From Archaeoglobus sp. (lineage in GTDB: Archaea; Halobacteriota; Archaeoglobi; Archaeoglobales; Archaeoglobaceae), in the NCBI GenBank assembly GCA_017656505.1, contig JACDNU010000007.1, positions 1 through 64,000 on the forward strand: a stretch of DNA of 64,000 nt. Direction: 5' to 3'. The notes under the pieces were generated by a model, which was given only the letters and a program-made list of their open reading frames with translations, did no database searches and was not told the origin of the DNA. Numbering within the stretch: the stretch's first letter is position 1; each line of letters begins with the position of its first letter. Both the position numbers and the translations under genes were made by a program. Of the stretch, positions 52,489 to 62,401 are shown piece after piece.

Positions 52489-53520
52489 TTAAATGATTCT
52501 CTCCAAAATGTCTTCGACATCTTTTTCCTCGTAAAGGACATCGTAGATACCTTGAAGGAGCGGAAACTCTTTTTCTATCTTTCCTTGGTTTTTTAAGGTT
52601 TCCAGCAGCTTATGAGCCCTCTTAGCGTTAACATAACCTTCAACAACTCCCACTCCCCTTTTCTGTAACTCTTCGAATGCATCCTTTGCAGAATAGCCTT
52701 TTCCTAGGAGTTCTCCAAGCATACCATTTCTCCCACCCCTGAAGGTTGCTATAAGGTCTCCGAAGCCTGATAGGCCGTACGCAGTCTCCTTCTTCCCCCC
52801 GACAGCTTCGACGAAGTTTGCAATCTCTGTAATTGCCATCGTTGCAATGACCCCCTTTAAGTTACTCATTTCCACGTTCTGTTTAAGCTCGCTCCTTTTC
52901 CTCTCTTCGTAACCCCTTGTCCAAGCAATCCCTATGGAATAGATGTTTTTTAGGGCTGAAGTGAGCTCTGTTCCTATTAAGTCGGTGCTAGTAGTGATTC
53001 TGTAATAGTCAGTTTCGAAGAGATCTGCAATGCTTCTGGCAAGTTCTTCATCCTTAGCGCTGAAAACAACCCGGGTTGGAGCTTTGCTTGCCACTTCTCT
53101 CGCTATGGAAGGGCCGGTAATGGCAACAACTTTTTTGTCCATCTCGGGAGCTTCCTTTGCAATAAATTCGGGAATTGTGAGGATCTCATTCCCCACCTCT
53201 AGCAAGCCCTTGGCTATTGTAATCATGGGTTTTCCGTCGATGTCATCTTCGATCTTCTTAAACATCGGTATGACTCCTTCCGTGCTAACCGCGAACAGAA
53301 TCAGATCTGCTTGTTTTAGAGCTTGATGAAGCTGGTCCGGATAGAAAATTTTCGCATCTAAGCTAACACCGATTCTAGGGTGTTTTTCTCCCTTTTCGAT
53401 TAATTTAAGGAGTTCGACGTCATATTCGGTGCCGTAAATGGAAACCTCTACTCCGTTGTCTTTCAGCGGAACTGTTAACGCCGAACCCATAGCTCCGGCT
53501 CCTATCACAAGAACTCTCAT
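52489..53520 (-). CDS. gpsA: Glycerol-3-phosphate dehydrogenase [NAD(P)+]
   Basis: A 343-residue enzyme with Rossmann motif VIGAGAMGSALTVPL, AITGPSIAREVASK, the catalytic lysine in TSALKNIYSIGIAW and GLSGFGDLIATFRGGRN. It is close to Archaeoglobus fulgidus GpsA in every block, with a short insertion (RSELKQ) before NVEMSNLKG. It interconverts dihydroxyacetone phosphate and sn-glycerol-3-phosphate. Archaeal lipids use the sn-1 isomer, so here it more probably serves glycerol-phosphate metabolism than membrane synthesis. Confidence 0.94.
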   Translation of the reverse strand: MRVLVIGAGAMGSALTVPLKDNGVEVSIYGTEYDVELLKLIEKGEKHPRIGVSLDAKIFYPDQLHQALKQADLILFAVSTEGVIPMFKKIEDDIDGKPMITIAKGLLEVGNEILTIPEFIAKEAPEMDKKVVAITGPSIAREVASKAPTRVVFSAKDEELARSIADLFETDYYRITTSTDLIGTELTSALKNIYSIGIAWTRGYEERKRSELKQNVEMSNLKGVIATMAITEIANFVEAVGGKKETAYGLSGFGDLIATFRGGRNGMLGELLGKGYSAKDAFEELQKRGVGVVEGYVNAKRAHKLLETLKNQGKIEKEFPLLQGIYDVLYEEKDVEDILERII

Positions 53521-53641
53521 AATTAATACTAATTCTTAATTATTAAAAATGTTTAGGTTTCATTTTAAAATTAAAGCCTTGTTCGACCAAAAAATTTTTT
53601 AGCACCCTATGCACTCTAGTATCTCAGGGTGGGGGATTCTC

Positions 53642-53917
53642 ATGCACAAAGAAGAGCTAGTATTTTTACATTTGACCCTGTTTCACATGAAGAGATTTTT
53701 TGAGGAAGCAGGAATTGCCAACGGCCATTTTTTGTCCTATGAAAAACTTGGCATCCAGCCGGTGCACATCCACAGAAGTAAAGCCGACCACAAGAAGGCA
53801 ATAATTACTCTTTGTAGGGGAATAACAGATATCTTCAAAGATAGTCAGCCTGAGGATGTGTTGAGGAACCCGAGGGTAAGGGAGTTACTAGATGGCCTCG
53901 AGGTTGAGCACCATTAG
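53642..53917 (+). CDS. UPF0058 family protein
   Basis: A 91-residue protein from ATG 53642: HKEELVFLHLTLFHMKRFFE, then YEKLGIQPVHIHRSKADHKK. The family is euryarchaeal, helical and uncharacterised. The frame opens at 53609 but the conserved part starts at 53642. Its 3' end overlaps rimI on the other strand by 30 bp. Confidence 0.85.
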   Translation: MHKEELVFLHLTLFHMKRFFEEAGIANGHFLSYEKLGIQPVHIHRSKADHKKAIITLCRGITDIFKDSQPEDVLRNPRVRELLDGLEVEHH

Positions 53918-54322
53918 ATATGCGTCCTCTCCGTCTCGGTAATAACCGGGAAGAACGTCAATAACCTTAAATCCTTTTTTTTTGTATAACTTCTGTGCCC
54001 TCTCGTTTGAAACCCGCACTTCTAGCATTATAGATTTCTTTCCTCTCTCTATACATCTCTTGATCGCCTCATCCATGAGCATACTTCCAACGCCATGTCC
54101 TTGGAATTCCTTTTTCACAGCGAATGAGATTATCTTCGATGAGTCGTTCATGTCCATAACGGAGATGTATCCAATCACATTCCCGCCTATATCTGCTACA
54201 AGCAAATCTGTGCTGTGGGAGAGATAGATGAAGAGATCATAAGCTGGATTTTGGGGACTGAAAGCCTCTTTTTCAATTTTAAGAATGTCTCTGAAGTCTC
54301 GGGGGGTGTAGCCCCTTACCAT
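53888..54322 (-). CDS. rimI: Ribosomal-protein-alanine/N-terminal acetyltransferase (RimI, GNAT)
   Basis: A 144-residue GNAT enzyme (ATG 54322; GTG 54334 possible). The acetyl-CoA binding loop VKKEFQGHGVGSMLMDEAI near residues 75-92 and the C-terminal VRVSNERAQKLYKKKGF are diagnostic. It acetylates protein N-termini. It is divergent from the UPF0146 gene; their TATA boxes overlap. Confidence 0.9.
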   Translation of the reverse strand: MVRGYTPRDFRDILKIEKEAFSPQNPAYDLFIYLSHSTDLLVADIGGNVIGYISVMDMNDSSKIISFAVKKEFQGHGVGSMLMDEAIKRCIERGKKSIMLEVRVSNERAQKLYKKKGFKVIDVLPGYYRDGEDAYLMVLNLEAI

Positions 54323-54334
54323 CACGGAGAGCAC

Positions 54335-54364
54335 ATATTTTATACTCCTCAGCGATTTAAAAAT
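54335..54364. promoter_or_regulatory. Overlapping divergent promoters, rimI / UPF0146
   Basis: ATATTTTATA (54335-54344) lies 25-28 nt before the UPF0146 ATG (54365) on the plus strand. TTTTTAAAT on the minus strand (about 54356-54364) lies about 26 nt before the GTG at 54334 of rimI. Both mRNAs are likely leaderless or nearly so. Confidence 0.55.
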
Positions 54365-54769
54365 ATGGTGTTTGACGGGCTTGTAGAGTTCATAACCTCT
54401 AACTACAGCGGTAAGGTTGTGGAGGTTGGGACAGGCTGCCTTTTTAAAATCGCCTTAGAACTTCAAAATCGAGGCCTTGATGTTTTATGCACCGATATGC
54501 GGGAAATTAAACCTCCTGAGGGGATTAAATTCGTTAAAGATGACGTAAACGATCCTAATCTAAAAATTTATCAAGGATCGTCGCTCATATACTCGATTAG
54601 ACCTCCTCAAGAAATATTTCAGTCGATTCTCTCGATTTCTGAGAGGGTGAAGGCGGATTGCATTATAAAGCCTCTCCCCGACGAATCACCTGCAATACCT
54701 GCAGAGTTTACACTTATCAACTACAAAGGCGATTTCTTTTATCTTGCCACTTTCAAGAAAAAAGATTAA
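54365..54769 (+). CDS. UPF0146 family protein
   Basis: A 134-residue protein from ATG 54365, which matches the TATA spacing; the frame runs 50 codons further upstream, inside rimI. It has a methyltransferase-like core, GKVVEVGTGCLFKIALELQN and VLCTDMREI, then VKDDVNDPNLKIYQGSSLIYSIR. The archaeal UPF0146 family looks like a small Rossmann-fold methyltransferase, but no activity is known. Confidence 0.87.
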   Translation: MVFDGLVEFITSNYSGKVVEVGTGCLFKIALELQNRGLDVLCTDMREIKPPEGIKFVKDDVNDPNLKIYQGSSLIYSIRPPQEIFQSILSISERVKADCIIKPLPDESPAIPAEFTLINYKGDFFYLATFKKKD

Positions 54770-54792
54770 TTAGGAAGTGACAATTTTAATTC

Positions 54793-55200
54793 ATGGCTAA
54801 AATTCTTACGATAAAAGACATCGAGAAGTGCGTTGGATGCGGTTTGTGCATGTATGCATGCGCAAGAAGGCTGCCAAAGAGGCCTTACATCGGCTATGAT
54901 CACTCTGGAATTTTGGCGATAAGCCTCAGCGGTTTTGAGAGGGGTGCGACGATTATTGTTTGTAGAGCATGTAGCGAGCCTCCTTGCAGTCAGGTCTGTC
55001 CAACTGACGCTCTGGTTCCAAGAAAGGGAGGAGGGGTCGTTTACAGGGAGAAATACTGCATTGGCTGTGATAACTGCATAGAAGCATGCACGATAAGTGC
55101 GATCTTCAAGAGAGCTGATGGAAAGGTTGCCTTATGCGTTCACTGCGGTTATTGCGCTGACTTCTGTCCCCATGACGTTCTAGAATATAAGGAGGTGTGA
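54793..55200 (+). CDS. 4Fe-4S ferredoxin-type electron-transfer subunit of AOR
   Basis: A 135-residue polyferredoxin with several cysteine clusters: CVGCGLCMYAC, CRACSEPPCSQVC, CIGCDNCIEAC and CVHCGYCADFC, enough for four [4Fe-4S] clusters, like DMSO-reductase beta-type subunits. It ends 2 nt before the aldehyde ferredoxin oxidoreductase start and should be its electron acceptor. Confidence 0.92.
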   Translation: MAKILTIKDIEKCVGCGLCMYACARRLPKRPYIGYDHSGILAISLSGFERGATIIVCRACSEPPCSQVCPTDALVPRKGGGVVYREKYCIGCDNCIEACTISAIFKRADGKVALCVHCGYCADFCPHDVLEYKEV

Positions 55201-55202
55201 GG

Positions 55203-56942
55203 ATGGACGATTTTACAGTTAAAAGAATCCTTCACATCGATCTTAACGAGTATTCATACCATGTCGAAGAAAGAGAGATGGAGTTTGGTGGGGTTGCCTT
55301 GGCTACGAAACTTCTTTCAGAGAACATTAAAGGCGATGCAGATCCCCTAAGCGAGGATAATGTAATCGTGTTTGCTGTAGGGCCCTTCACGCCAGCGTAT
55401 CCTTTCGCCTCCAAAACTGTTGCCCTTTTCAAAAGTCCGCTCACTGGAAATTTAGGGGAAAGCCATGCTGGGGGAAGATCGGCGACGGCCATAGCGAATG
55501 CCGGCTACGATGCGATAGTGATAAAGGGGAAAAGCACAAAACCGGTTTATCTCGTTATTGAGAACGAAAAAGTGCATTTCAGGGATGCTAGGGTGATATG
55601 GGGGATCGAAGACTCGTTGATAACGGGCAGGATAATAGCCGAAAAGGAGAAAGGGAGAGGTATAAGAACGATAATGCGTATTGGCGGGGCTGGAGAGAGG
55701 CTGGTGAGATATGCAGGAGTTATGACCGAAACCTATCGCCATTTCGGGAGAACTGGATTGGGGGCGGTTTTTGGAAGCAAGCTACTCAAGGCTTTAGTTG
55801 TCATTGGAAGAGGCACCAAAACTCCGAAAGATGCAAAGGCTTACAGGGAGGTATACAAGAAAATCTTCGATCTCGCAACCACTTCGGATGCGATGAAAAA
55901 GTACTATCTGATAGGCACTCCCGTAAACATCTCCCCACTTAACGAGTTTAAAGCTTTGCCGACGAGAAATCTCGAGGCTGCGTATTTTGAAAAAGCTGAT
56001 GAAATAAGTGGTGAGAAGTTTGCGGAGTTCAATCTTGGAAGGAGGATAGCATGTAATCATTGCCCAACCGCATGCATTCATATTGCTGCGCTGAGAATTC
56101 CCTATGAAGATGAGCCCTATTTCCGCAAAACGATAATGATATCCTATGATTACGAGCTCATCTACGCTTTGGGCTCGATGCTCGGCATAGCTGACAGGGA
56201 AGCTCTGCTTAAGCTAATTTACAGGGTTGAGCTCTATGGTTTGGATGCGATGAGCACCGGTGTTTGCCTTGCTTGGGCTACAGAAGCTTTGAAGAGAGGA
56301 CTGATATCGGAGAAAGAAAGTTTGATTAAGCTTGAATTTGGAGATGCGGAAAACTACATTAAAGCGATCGATAACCTTTATTTGCAGCCTAACGAGTTTT
56401 ATCAGAACCTTGCGAAAGGGGTTGAGGTTGCTGCAAGCATCTATGGCGGCAGAGAGTTTGCTTTAGCTTTCGGTGGGAACGAGATGCCTGGCTACCATAC
56501 CGGAGCGGGTGGGTACATTGGATATTTAATCGGCCTAAGGCATAGTCATCTTGACAATGCTGGCTATTCCTTAGATCAGAAGCTCAAAGAAGACTTGGAG
56601 CCGGAGAAACTTGTTGACAAGCTTGTGGAAGAAGAGAGCTGGAGGCAGATACTCTCAAGTTTGGTTGTATGCTTTTTTGCTAGGGGCGTTTACACGCCTG
56701 AAGTAGTTGTTGAGGCTTTCAAGCCCTTGGGCATTGAAATAAGCGAGGATGAGCTTAAGGAGGAGGGTAAAAGGATTTACATGGAGAAGTTAAAACTGAA
56801 GAAGAAGCTCGGCTTTGATTTCTCACAATTAAGGATTCCGGAGCGGATTTTTGAGGTCGAGACTTTCAAAGGAAAGATAGACAGAGAATATATAGAAAAA
56901 GCTTTAAACTACTACAAGGAGAAGTATTACGGTGCAGCGTAG
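55203..56942 (+). CDS. aor: Aldehyde:ferredoxin oxidoreductase (tungsten enzyme)
   Basis: A 579-residue enzyme from ATG 55203, after GGAGGTGTGAGG. AOR-family blocks: LATKLLSENI, KSPLTGNLGESHAGGRSATA, GRTGLGAVFGSK and the cluster ligands CNHCPTAC near residue 285 with a fourth Cys in VVCFFARGV near residue 490. Members hold a tungstobispterin and a [4Fe-4S] cluster and oxidise aldehydes to acids. The substrate within the family is not evident. It is paired with the upstream ferredoxin subunit. Confidence 0.93.
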   Translation: MDDFTVKRILHIDLNEYSYHVEEREMEFGGVALATKLLSENIKGDADPLSEDNVIVFAVGPFTPAYPFASKTVALFKSPLTGNLGESHAGGRSATAIANAGYDAIVIKGKSTKPVYLVIENEKVHFRDARVIWGIEDSLITGRIIAEKEKGRGIRTIMRIGGAGERLVRYAGVMTETYRHFGRTGLGAVFGSKLLKALVVIGRGTKTPKDAKAYREVYKKIFDLATTSDAMKKYYLIGTPVNISPLNEFKALPTRNLEAAYFEKADEISGEKFAEFNLGRRIACNHCPTACIHIAALRIPYEDEPYFRKTIMISYDYELIYALGSMLGIADREALLKLIYRVELYGLDAMSTGVCLAWATEALKRGLISEKESLIKLEFGDAENYIKAIDNLYLQPNEFYQNLAKGVEVAASIYGGREFALAFGGNEMPGYHTGAGGYIGYLIGLRHSHLDNAGYSLDQKLKEDLEPEKLVDKLVEEESWRQILSSLVVCFFARGVYTPEVVVEAFKPLGIEISEDELKEEGKRIYMEKLKLKKKLGFDFSQLRIPERIFEVETFKGKIDREYIEKALNYYKEKYYGAA

Positions 56943-58239
56943 CAGTCCTCCAGTATCTTTAAAATTTTTTCCCGACTTTTTCTCGGTATTCCTGATTTTT
57001 TTGACGTTTTTAGCGTCCTTAATGTTCCTGATGTTCTTGATCTCCCCTGCAACAGCAGATAGGGGAATGATTTCTCTTACTCCGGCAATTCTAGAGGAAT
57101 CGGAGCAGAATGCCATCATCGCTTGGAACGGGAGCGAGGAGATCCTTATCCTCTCAACAACTGTTAGGGCATCGAACAATACGACCGTTCTCGAAATTCT
57201 CCCGCTCCCGTCGAAACCGGAGATAAAGAAGGCTGACATTCAGCAGTTCCACCAACTGATCAGGATTTTGAACATGGATGGGGAGAAAATGGGTGGTTTC
57301 GGGTTTGCAGCCCAAAGGGGGGCTGGATTCGAGATCATCTTTCAGGAAAGAATCGGCTTTCATTACCTTACGGTCATCCTTGTAAGAGATCCCGTCGAGT
57401 TTTCGGAATGGTTTGAGGATTTCGTGGCGGAAAGGGGTTTTTCAACCACCCTACCCGAAGGCTTTGCTGCGATCATTTCCGACTACACATCAAGGGGCTA
57501 TAACTACTTCGTGATCGATCTGATTAATGTTTCAAGGGAGCAGAGGAGTGTGGAACCGATTCAGTACAGATTTAAGAGCGAAAAGCTGTACTACCCTCTC
57601 AAGATAACGTCCACGATAAAGTCGTATACTCGCGTTAACTTGTTCATCCTTGGAGAGGGAGAGGTCAGAAACGAGGACCTTGAAAAGGCAGGGATGTGGA
57701 AGGGCTACAAATCGAGCGTTTACACTTTTATCAGCAAATCCAAGCTAATGGAGATCAATCCAGAGATTGCGGAAATTTTAGACGGGGCTTACTTCACGAA
57801 CGCACGTTTTGGCGGGGAAACGAATCAGCTGGAAAATGACCTTGAAGTATCCGAGCTCTGGGTTCCTGGTTTGTACGAACACCTCGTAAAGGCAGTGGAG
57901 GGAACAACGATTTACTTCTGCTTGTCAGCTTTAGGCACCTTTCAACATGTCGGCGGCATTGACGTTTTGTTTTTCTCAATAATCGTTTTCTCACCAATTC
58001 TTGGATTTCCAACCCTCTTCTTAATCGTTTACCGGGGTGTAAGAACTGAACTGAATGTAAGCCCGGAATCGAGAAGAATTCTTTCTTACATAATTCCACC
58101 AGTCTTGACGATTTTTGTCGCTTTACTTCCCGGAATTTTCGCTGCCATAGCGATGTTCATGCTATTTTTCTTAGGCTTGGGCTTCGCTCTATATATCGCT
58201 TTCAAGGCTGTCGGAATCATCTTTAGAACCGAGAGCTGA
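56932..58239 (+). CDS. DUF2330-like membrane-anchored protein
   Basis: A 435-residue protein starting at GTG 56932, overlapping the AOR stop by 11 nt. The signal/anchor segment (FFSVFLIFLTFLASLMFLMF) ends in SPATADRGMISLTPA, then EESEQNAIIAWNGSEEILIL, a DUF2330 hallmark; the large middle part should face outside. Three transmembrane helices follow near residues 345-430 (DVLFFSIIVFSPILGFPTLF and others). Function unknown. The overlap with AOR suggests co-expression. Confidence 0.8.
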   Translation: MQRSSPPVSLKFFPDFFSVFLIFLTFLASLMFLMFLISPATADRGMISLTPAILEESEQNAIIAWNGSEEILILSTTVRASNNTTVLEILPLPSKPEIKKADIQQFHQLIRILNMDGEKMGGFGFAAQRGAGFEIIFQERIGFHYLTVILVRDPVEFSEWFEDFVAERGFSTTLPEGFAAIISDYTSRGYNYFVIDLINVSREQRSVEPIQYRFKSEKLYYPLKITSTIKSYTRVNLFILGEGEVRNEDLEKAGMWKGYKSSVYTFISKSKLMEINPEIAEILDGAYFTNARFGGETNQLENDLEVSELWVPGLYEHLVKAVEGTTIYFCLSALGTFQHVGGIDVLFFSIIVFSPILGFPTLFLIVYRGVRTELNVSPESRRILSYIIPPVLTIFVALLPGIFAAIAMFMLFFLGLGFALYIAFKAVGIIFRTES

Positions 58240-58242
58240 AAG

Positions 58243-60003
58243 CTAATTGAAGTAGTAATAGTACTCTCCCTTACTCTTTTGCTCCCTGTCGAGCCTTGAG
58301 TTAAGCTTGTTAACCCTCGGCCTCTTCGTCTCCTCATCCCTTCGGAAGGTTATGCCGAGGTTTGCCAAAAAGCGGTTCATCCCGTCTTTCATGTTAAGCG
58401 GTTTGGTCGATTTTCCCTTTTTCCCCGGCTCACCCTCGAAGACGATGAGCCTGTCAGAAATCATGTCGATGAGATAGATGTCATGATCCACCACAAAAAC
58501 GCTCTTCTTCGCGTTTAAAGCAAATCTTCTAATCATCCTTGCAACCTCGGTTCTCTGCTCTACATCGAGATGGGCGGAAGGCTCATCGAGCAGATAAAGA
58601 TCCGCCTCCCTAAGCAAGCAAGCGATTATCGCAACTCTCTGCAATTCTCCTCCGCTGAGCTCATCAAGCTTTCGATCCATCAGTTCCTCGACATTAAGTG
58701 GCTTTAGAAATTCCGTTCGATAGTAGGAAGTGTTAATCATTGGATTGATTGAGGTTAGGAAGGCTCCCACCGGTTTATCTACTTCAGCCTTTATGTACTG
58801 GGGCTTGTATGAAGTTTTAAGCTCTAAATCAACCTTCTTCTCATCGTCTTCCAGTACTCCGGCTAGAACCTTAACGAAGGTAGATTTTCCGGTTGCGTTG
58901 GGGCCTACGATTCCTAAAACTTCCGATTCCTTGATCTCTCCCGCTTCAACGCTAAGCTTAAAGCCATCCAGGGTTTTCGAGAAAGCCGGATATTCCACGA
59001 GAACCTTCTCAAGCTCGCTCTCTCTCGGCTGGAAGACATCGAATTCGATCGGCTTCTCTCTAATCCTTATATTTTCCTCAGGAAGATAACCCCGCAGATA
59101 TTGGTTTATTCCCGTCCTTACTCCTTTCGGATGGGTTATGACTCCGTAAACTCCTGGCTTTCCATAGGAAATGTGCACGTAGTCGGCGAGCATGTCTAGG
59201 ATGGCGATATCGTGCTCAACTATGAGAACCGGCTTCTCTTCGGCCTTCTTCTTTATAACTTTCGCCACCGAAGTTCGCTGGTAAATGTCGAGGTAGGAGG
59301 TGATCTCGTCGAGGAAGTAGAAGTCCGCATCCTTCAGCAGGCAGGCAGCGATGGCAAGCCTTTGCAACTCTCCACCACTCAGATTTTTCACATCGTTATT
59401 CAGAGCATTCTTCAACCCCAGTTTCTCAACGATCTCATCCATTTTCCCGATTTCATCGGCTTTTTCCAGCAAATCCTTCGCCTTCCCGCTGTAAACCTTT
59501 GGTATCGCTTCGATGTATTGTGGCTTGAGACTGGTTTTTATTCCCTCTCTGAGGGATTTCAGGTAGTCGAGCAATTCCGTCCCGGCGAACCTCTCATAGA
59601 TTTCCTCCCATTCCGCATCTTCCTTCCCCAAATTCGGCTTGAGCTGCCCTGAAAGAATTCTCACTGCCGTTGTTTTCCCCGTGCCATTTTGACCGAGCAA
59701 GCCGACAACGCTCCCCTTTCTCGGGATGGGGAGGTTATAAAGGACAAACCCGTTAATGCCATAGCGATGAACCTCTTTTCCTTCCAGCTCGTGCGGTAAG
59801 CCGACAATGGATATCGCTTTGAAGGGACATTTCTTAACGCATATACCGCATCCAACGCACAGCTCCTCGGAAATTATTGCTTTGTCCTCTATAATGACAG
59901 CCTCCCCTCCAGTTCTGACAACCGGGCAGTATTTCAGGCATTCTTGGCTGCACTTCTGCGGCTTACAGCTATCCCTGTCAACAACTGCGATCCTGAACTC
60001 CAT
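58243..60003 (-). CDS. ABCE1/Rli1 ribosome recycling factor
   Basis: A 586-residue twin ABC ATPase. N-terminal ferredoxin domain with CKPQKCSQECLKYC and CVGCGICVKKC; nucleotide domain 1 with GQNGTGKTTAVRIL and LSGGELQRLAIA; domain 2 with GPNATGKSTFVKVL and LSGGELQRVAII; both Walker B sequences ending in LDE(I/P)(T/S)S. It splits post-termination 70S ribosomes together with aRF1/Pelota. It is the last gene of the thrS unit. Confidence 0.97.
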   Translation of the reverse strand: MEFRIAVVDRDSCKPQKCSQECLKYCPVVRTGGEAVIIEDKAIISEELCVGCGICVKKCPFKAISIVGLPHELEGKEVHRYGINGFVLYNLPIPRKGSVVGLLGQNGTGKTTAVRILSGQLKPNLGKEDAEWEEIYERFAGTELLDYLKSLREGIKTSLKPQYIEAIPKVYSGKAKDLLEKADEIGKMDEIVEKLGLKNALNNDVKNLSGGELQRLAIAACLLKDADFYFLDEITSYLDIYQRTSVAKVIKKKAEEKPVLIVEHDIAILDMLADYVHISYGKPGVYGVITHPKGVRTGINQYLRGYLPEENIRIREKPIEFDVFQPRESELEKVLVEYPAFSKTLDGFKLSVEAGEIKESEVLGIVGPNATGKSTFVKVLAGVLEDDEKKVDLELKTSYKPQYIKAEVDKPVGAFLTSINPMINTSYYRTEFLKPLNVEELMDRKLDELSGGELQRVAIIACLLREADLYLLDEPSAHLDVEQRTEVARMIRRFALNAKKSVFVVDHDIYLIDMISDRLIVFEGEPGKKGKSTKPLNMKDGMNRFLANLGITFRRDEETKRPRVNKLNSRLDREQKSKGEYYYYFN

Positions 60004-60011
60004 GTTCCCAC

Positions 60012-60431
60012 CTAGAGGTTTTGGAGGTTAAGCAAAAGAGTCCACACTATATACCATGTTGTAAAGGTCATGAAACCTATTCCAGCCCAATCCTTGCCCT
60101 GCAACTCAATTCCGAATTTTGGCATGAGGAATTTATTGATATAAATGAAAAGGACAAGGACTATAATACCCATAGGATCGCGAGATCGCATACTTCCGGA
60201 GATTAGAAAAGAAATCAAACCTGCAATTATTCCGAAAAGGAGGGGGAGAGAAGTTTTAATAATATCCTTCTTGAAATCAACCTCTTCTACGAATTCTTCC
60301 AGTTTCTCTTTCTCTTCTCCCTCTACAGGTTTGACTTTCTCTTTCTTGACCTCTTTCTTTGCCTCCTTTGCCTCTTTTATCTTCTTCTCATATTTTGCCT
60401 TCTTCTTAGCCTTCTTTTTCTTCTTTGCCAT
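60012..60431 (-). CDS. Small membrane protein with Lys-rich N-terminus (possibly EMC6-like)
   Basis: A 139-residue protein. The first 50 residues are a highly charged Lys/Glu coil (AKKKKKAKKKAKYEKKIKEA), then three transmembrane helices: SLPLLFGIIAGLISFLIS, MGIIVLVLFIYINKFLM and FMTFTTWYIVWTLLL. The helix layout and GKDWAGIGFMTFTTWYIVWT resemble archaeal relatives of the membrane insertase subunit EMC6; this is tentative. It sits 4 nt after thrS and 8 nt before ABCE1, so it belongs to a translation operon, and the basic tail could contact ribosomes. Confidence 0.75.
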   Translation of the reverse strand: MAKKKKKAKKKAKYEKKIKEAKEAKKEVKKEKVKPVEGEEKEKLEEFVEEVDFKKDIIKTSLPLLFGIIAGLISFLISGSMRSRDPMGIIVLVLFIYINKFLMPKFGIELQGKDWAGIGFMTFTTWYIVWTLLLNLQNL

Positions 60432-60435
60432 TGTA

Positions 60436-62334
60436 TCACCTGAATGATGGCCTTGCAGATAGCAGCATCGGAAGCGGGAGTTGTTTGAAAGGCTTGCCCT
60501 TGCACTCCTCTTTTATCTTACTCGCGAGCTCATCAACGCTCATAAGCTCCTTTTTCTGCTTTTTAAGGGTTGATTCACTTCTTATGGTTACTGTGAGCTT
60601 TCCCTCAGCCAGTTCTTTCTCCCCTATGACGGCTATGAAAGGTATCCACTCCGTTGAAGCATCCCTAACCTTCTTGCCCAGTGTTTCATCCCTGTCATCG
60701 ACATCAACTCTTATTCCTGCTTTCTTTAGCTCTTCTGCAACTTCTATAGATTTCTGGAGGTACTTTTCCGAAACCGGAATCACCCTAACCTGAGTTGGGG
60801 AGAGCCATAAAGGCAAGGAAGGCAGGATTCCCTTCTCCTTCTGGATGTAGGCCTTCTCGAGCAAAGCGTAAATGCATCTCTCAACAGCACCGCTGAGGGA
60901 GCAGTGGAGGATGTAGGGCCTTCTCTTCTCTCCATTGCTGTCCACGAAGCTTATGTCATAACGCTCAGCATTTTCCACATCTATCTGCACGGTGCTTAAG
61001 GCTGAGGCTTTATCCATGGAATCCACGAAATTGAACTCGAATTTCAGCACGAAGTAGAAAAATCGACTATCCCACATCTCGATGAGAATTGGCCTATTGA
61101 GAACGTCAACAAGTCCATGAATGAATTCCCGATTCTCTTCGTAGAAATCTCTGGTAACTCTAACTGCAGTCTCATAATCTTCAGGTTCGAGGCCAATATC
61201 CTTCAAAACCTCAACAGCAAGTTTGTATTGATTTAAAAACTCTCTCTTTGCCTCCTCCATGTCTTTCGCAAGCGTATGCATATCGGGCATTGTGAATGCT
61301 CTAAGCCTTCGCAAGCCAACGAGCTCGCCACGTTGCTCCTTCCGGAAAGAATAGCGTGTAAGCTCGTACATTTTCAACGGCAAATCCTTGTAGGTTATCA
61401 CTGCATCATGCTTCATCAGGAACTGTCCAAAGCAAGCGGCAAACCTCAAGAAGAACTCTCGCTTGTCACCGCTTATTATGTACTGCCTGGCTGGAAATCT
61501 CTCCAAGTACTTTCTGAGCGTCGGATGATTGCGGTCGTACATTAAAGGAGTCTCAACCTCCATCGCTCCGTATTCAACACACTTGTCAGTTATATAGCTC
61601 TCAAGCAAACTCTTAATCAGCCTTCCCTTCGGATAGTATCTCATATGGCCGGAATCGCTTGCCGGTTCGTAGTCAGCTAGCTGCAAACGCTGCATGTATT
61701 CGACGTGCGGTGGAACCCTGTCAACTGCTCGCTTCTTCGCAATTTCGTAGTTCACGAATTTACGGAGGTTTTCATAACCCTCAAAATCGAATTCCTCCAC
61801 TTCTACAAGCTCCTTTTCAGGGGTCAGAATATACCAGTAGCTCTTGGCCTTCTCTTCCGCCTTCAAAGCTTCAGTAAACTCTTTCTCCTCCAGCTTTTCC
61901 TCCGCTTTCTTCAGTTCTTCCACCGCAATCTCACGCGATAGCTCGCTTAATGGATGTCCCTTGCACGAGATGTTGAAGGACTTATACCACCCGAAAGGTG
62001 CGCGATGTACTTCCAACGAATCTTTCAGTTTTGCTTCGATCTCTCTTAAAATCCTTACTCCTGTTTCAGCATCTGCTAAGTTCGAGGATAGGTGAGCGTA
62101 AGGATAAACGAGAATCCTCTCAGCCCCAACTTTTCCGGCAACTTCTTTTATATCAGTAACTGCCTTCTCCACAGCCCTGTCGTCATCTCCCTTCTCAACT
62201 GAAGTGAAAACGACTAGAACCTCTTCCAGTCTTTTTCTCTTGTCTCCCCCAATACCCTCAACATCCTCTGCTACGGGGGTCTTTTTCTTTAGCTCGTACT
62301 CCATGAAATCAGCGTGAATGAGGAGAAGCTTCAT
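60436..62334 (-). CDS. thrS: Threonyl-tRNA synthetase (archaeal type)
   Basis: A 632-residue class II synthetase. The N-terminal domain ([18 protein letters not shown], then [20 protein letters not shown]) is the archaeal DTD-like editing domain that removes serine. Class II motifs: [40 protein letters not shown] and [16 protein letters not shown]. The C-terminal anticodon domain has [20 protein letters not shown]. It starts the thrS-membrane protein-ABCE1 unit. Confidence 0.97.
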   Translation of the reverse strand: MKLLLIHADFMEYELKKKTPVAEDVEGIGGDKRKRLEEVLVVFTSVEKGDDDRAVEKAVTDIKEVAGKVGAERILVYPYAHLSSNLADAETGVRILREIEAKLKDSLEVHRAPFGWYKSFNISCKGHPLSELSREIAVEELKKAEEKLEEKEFTEALKAEEKAKSYWYILTPEKELVEVEEFDFEGYENLRKFVNYEIAKKRAVDRVPPHVEYMQRLQLADYEPASDSGHMRYYPKGRLIKSLLESYITDKCVEYGAMEVETPLMYDRNHPTLRKYLERFPARQYIISGDKREFFLRFAACFGQFLMKHDAVITYKDLPLKMYELTRYSFRKEQRGELVGLRRLRAFTMPDMHTLAKDMEEAKREFLNQYKLAVEVLKDIGLEPEDYETAVRVTRDFYEENREFIHGLVDVLNRPILIEMWDSRFFYFVLKFEFNFVDSMDKASALSTVQIDVENAERYDISFVDSNGEKRRPYILHCSLSGAVERCIYALLEKAYIQKEKGILPSLPLWLSPTQVRVIPVSEKYLQKSIEVAEELKKAGIRVDVDDRDETLGKKVRDASTEWIPFIAVIGEKELAEGKLTVTIRSESTLKKQKKELMSVDELASKIKEECKGKPFKQLPLPMLLSARPSFR

Positions 62335-62401
62335 GAACCTCGAATTTATAAAGGGGGTATTAAAGTTTTCTATCCCAAGTTTTTTGTTTTGATTTACTAG
62401 G

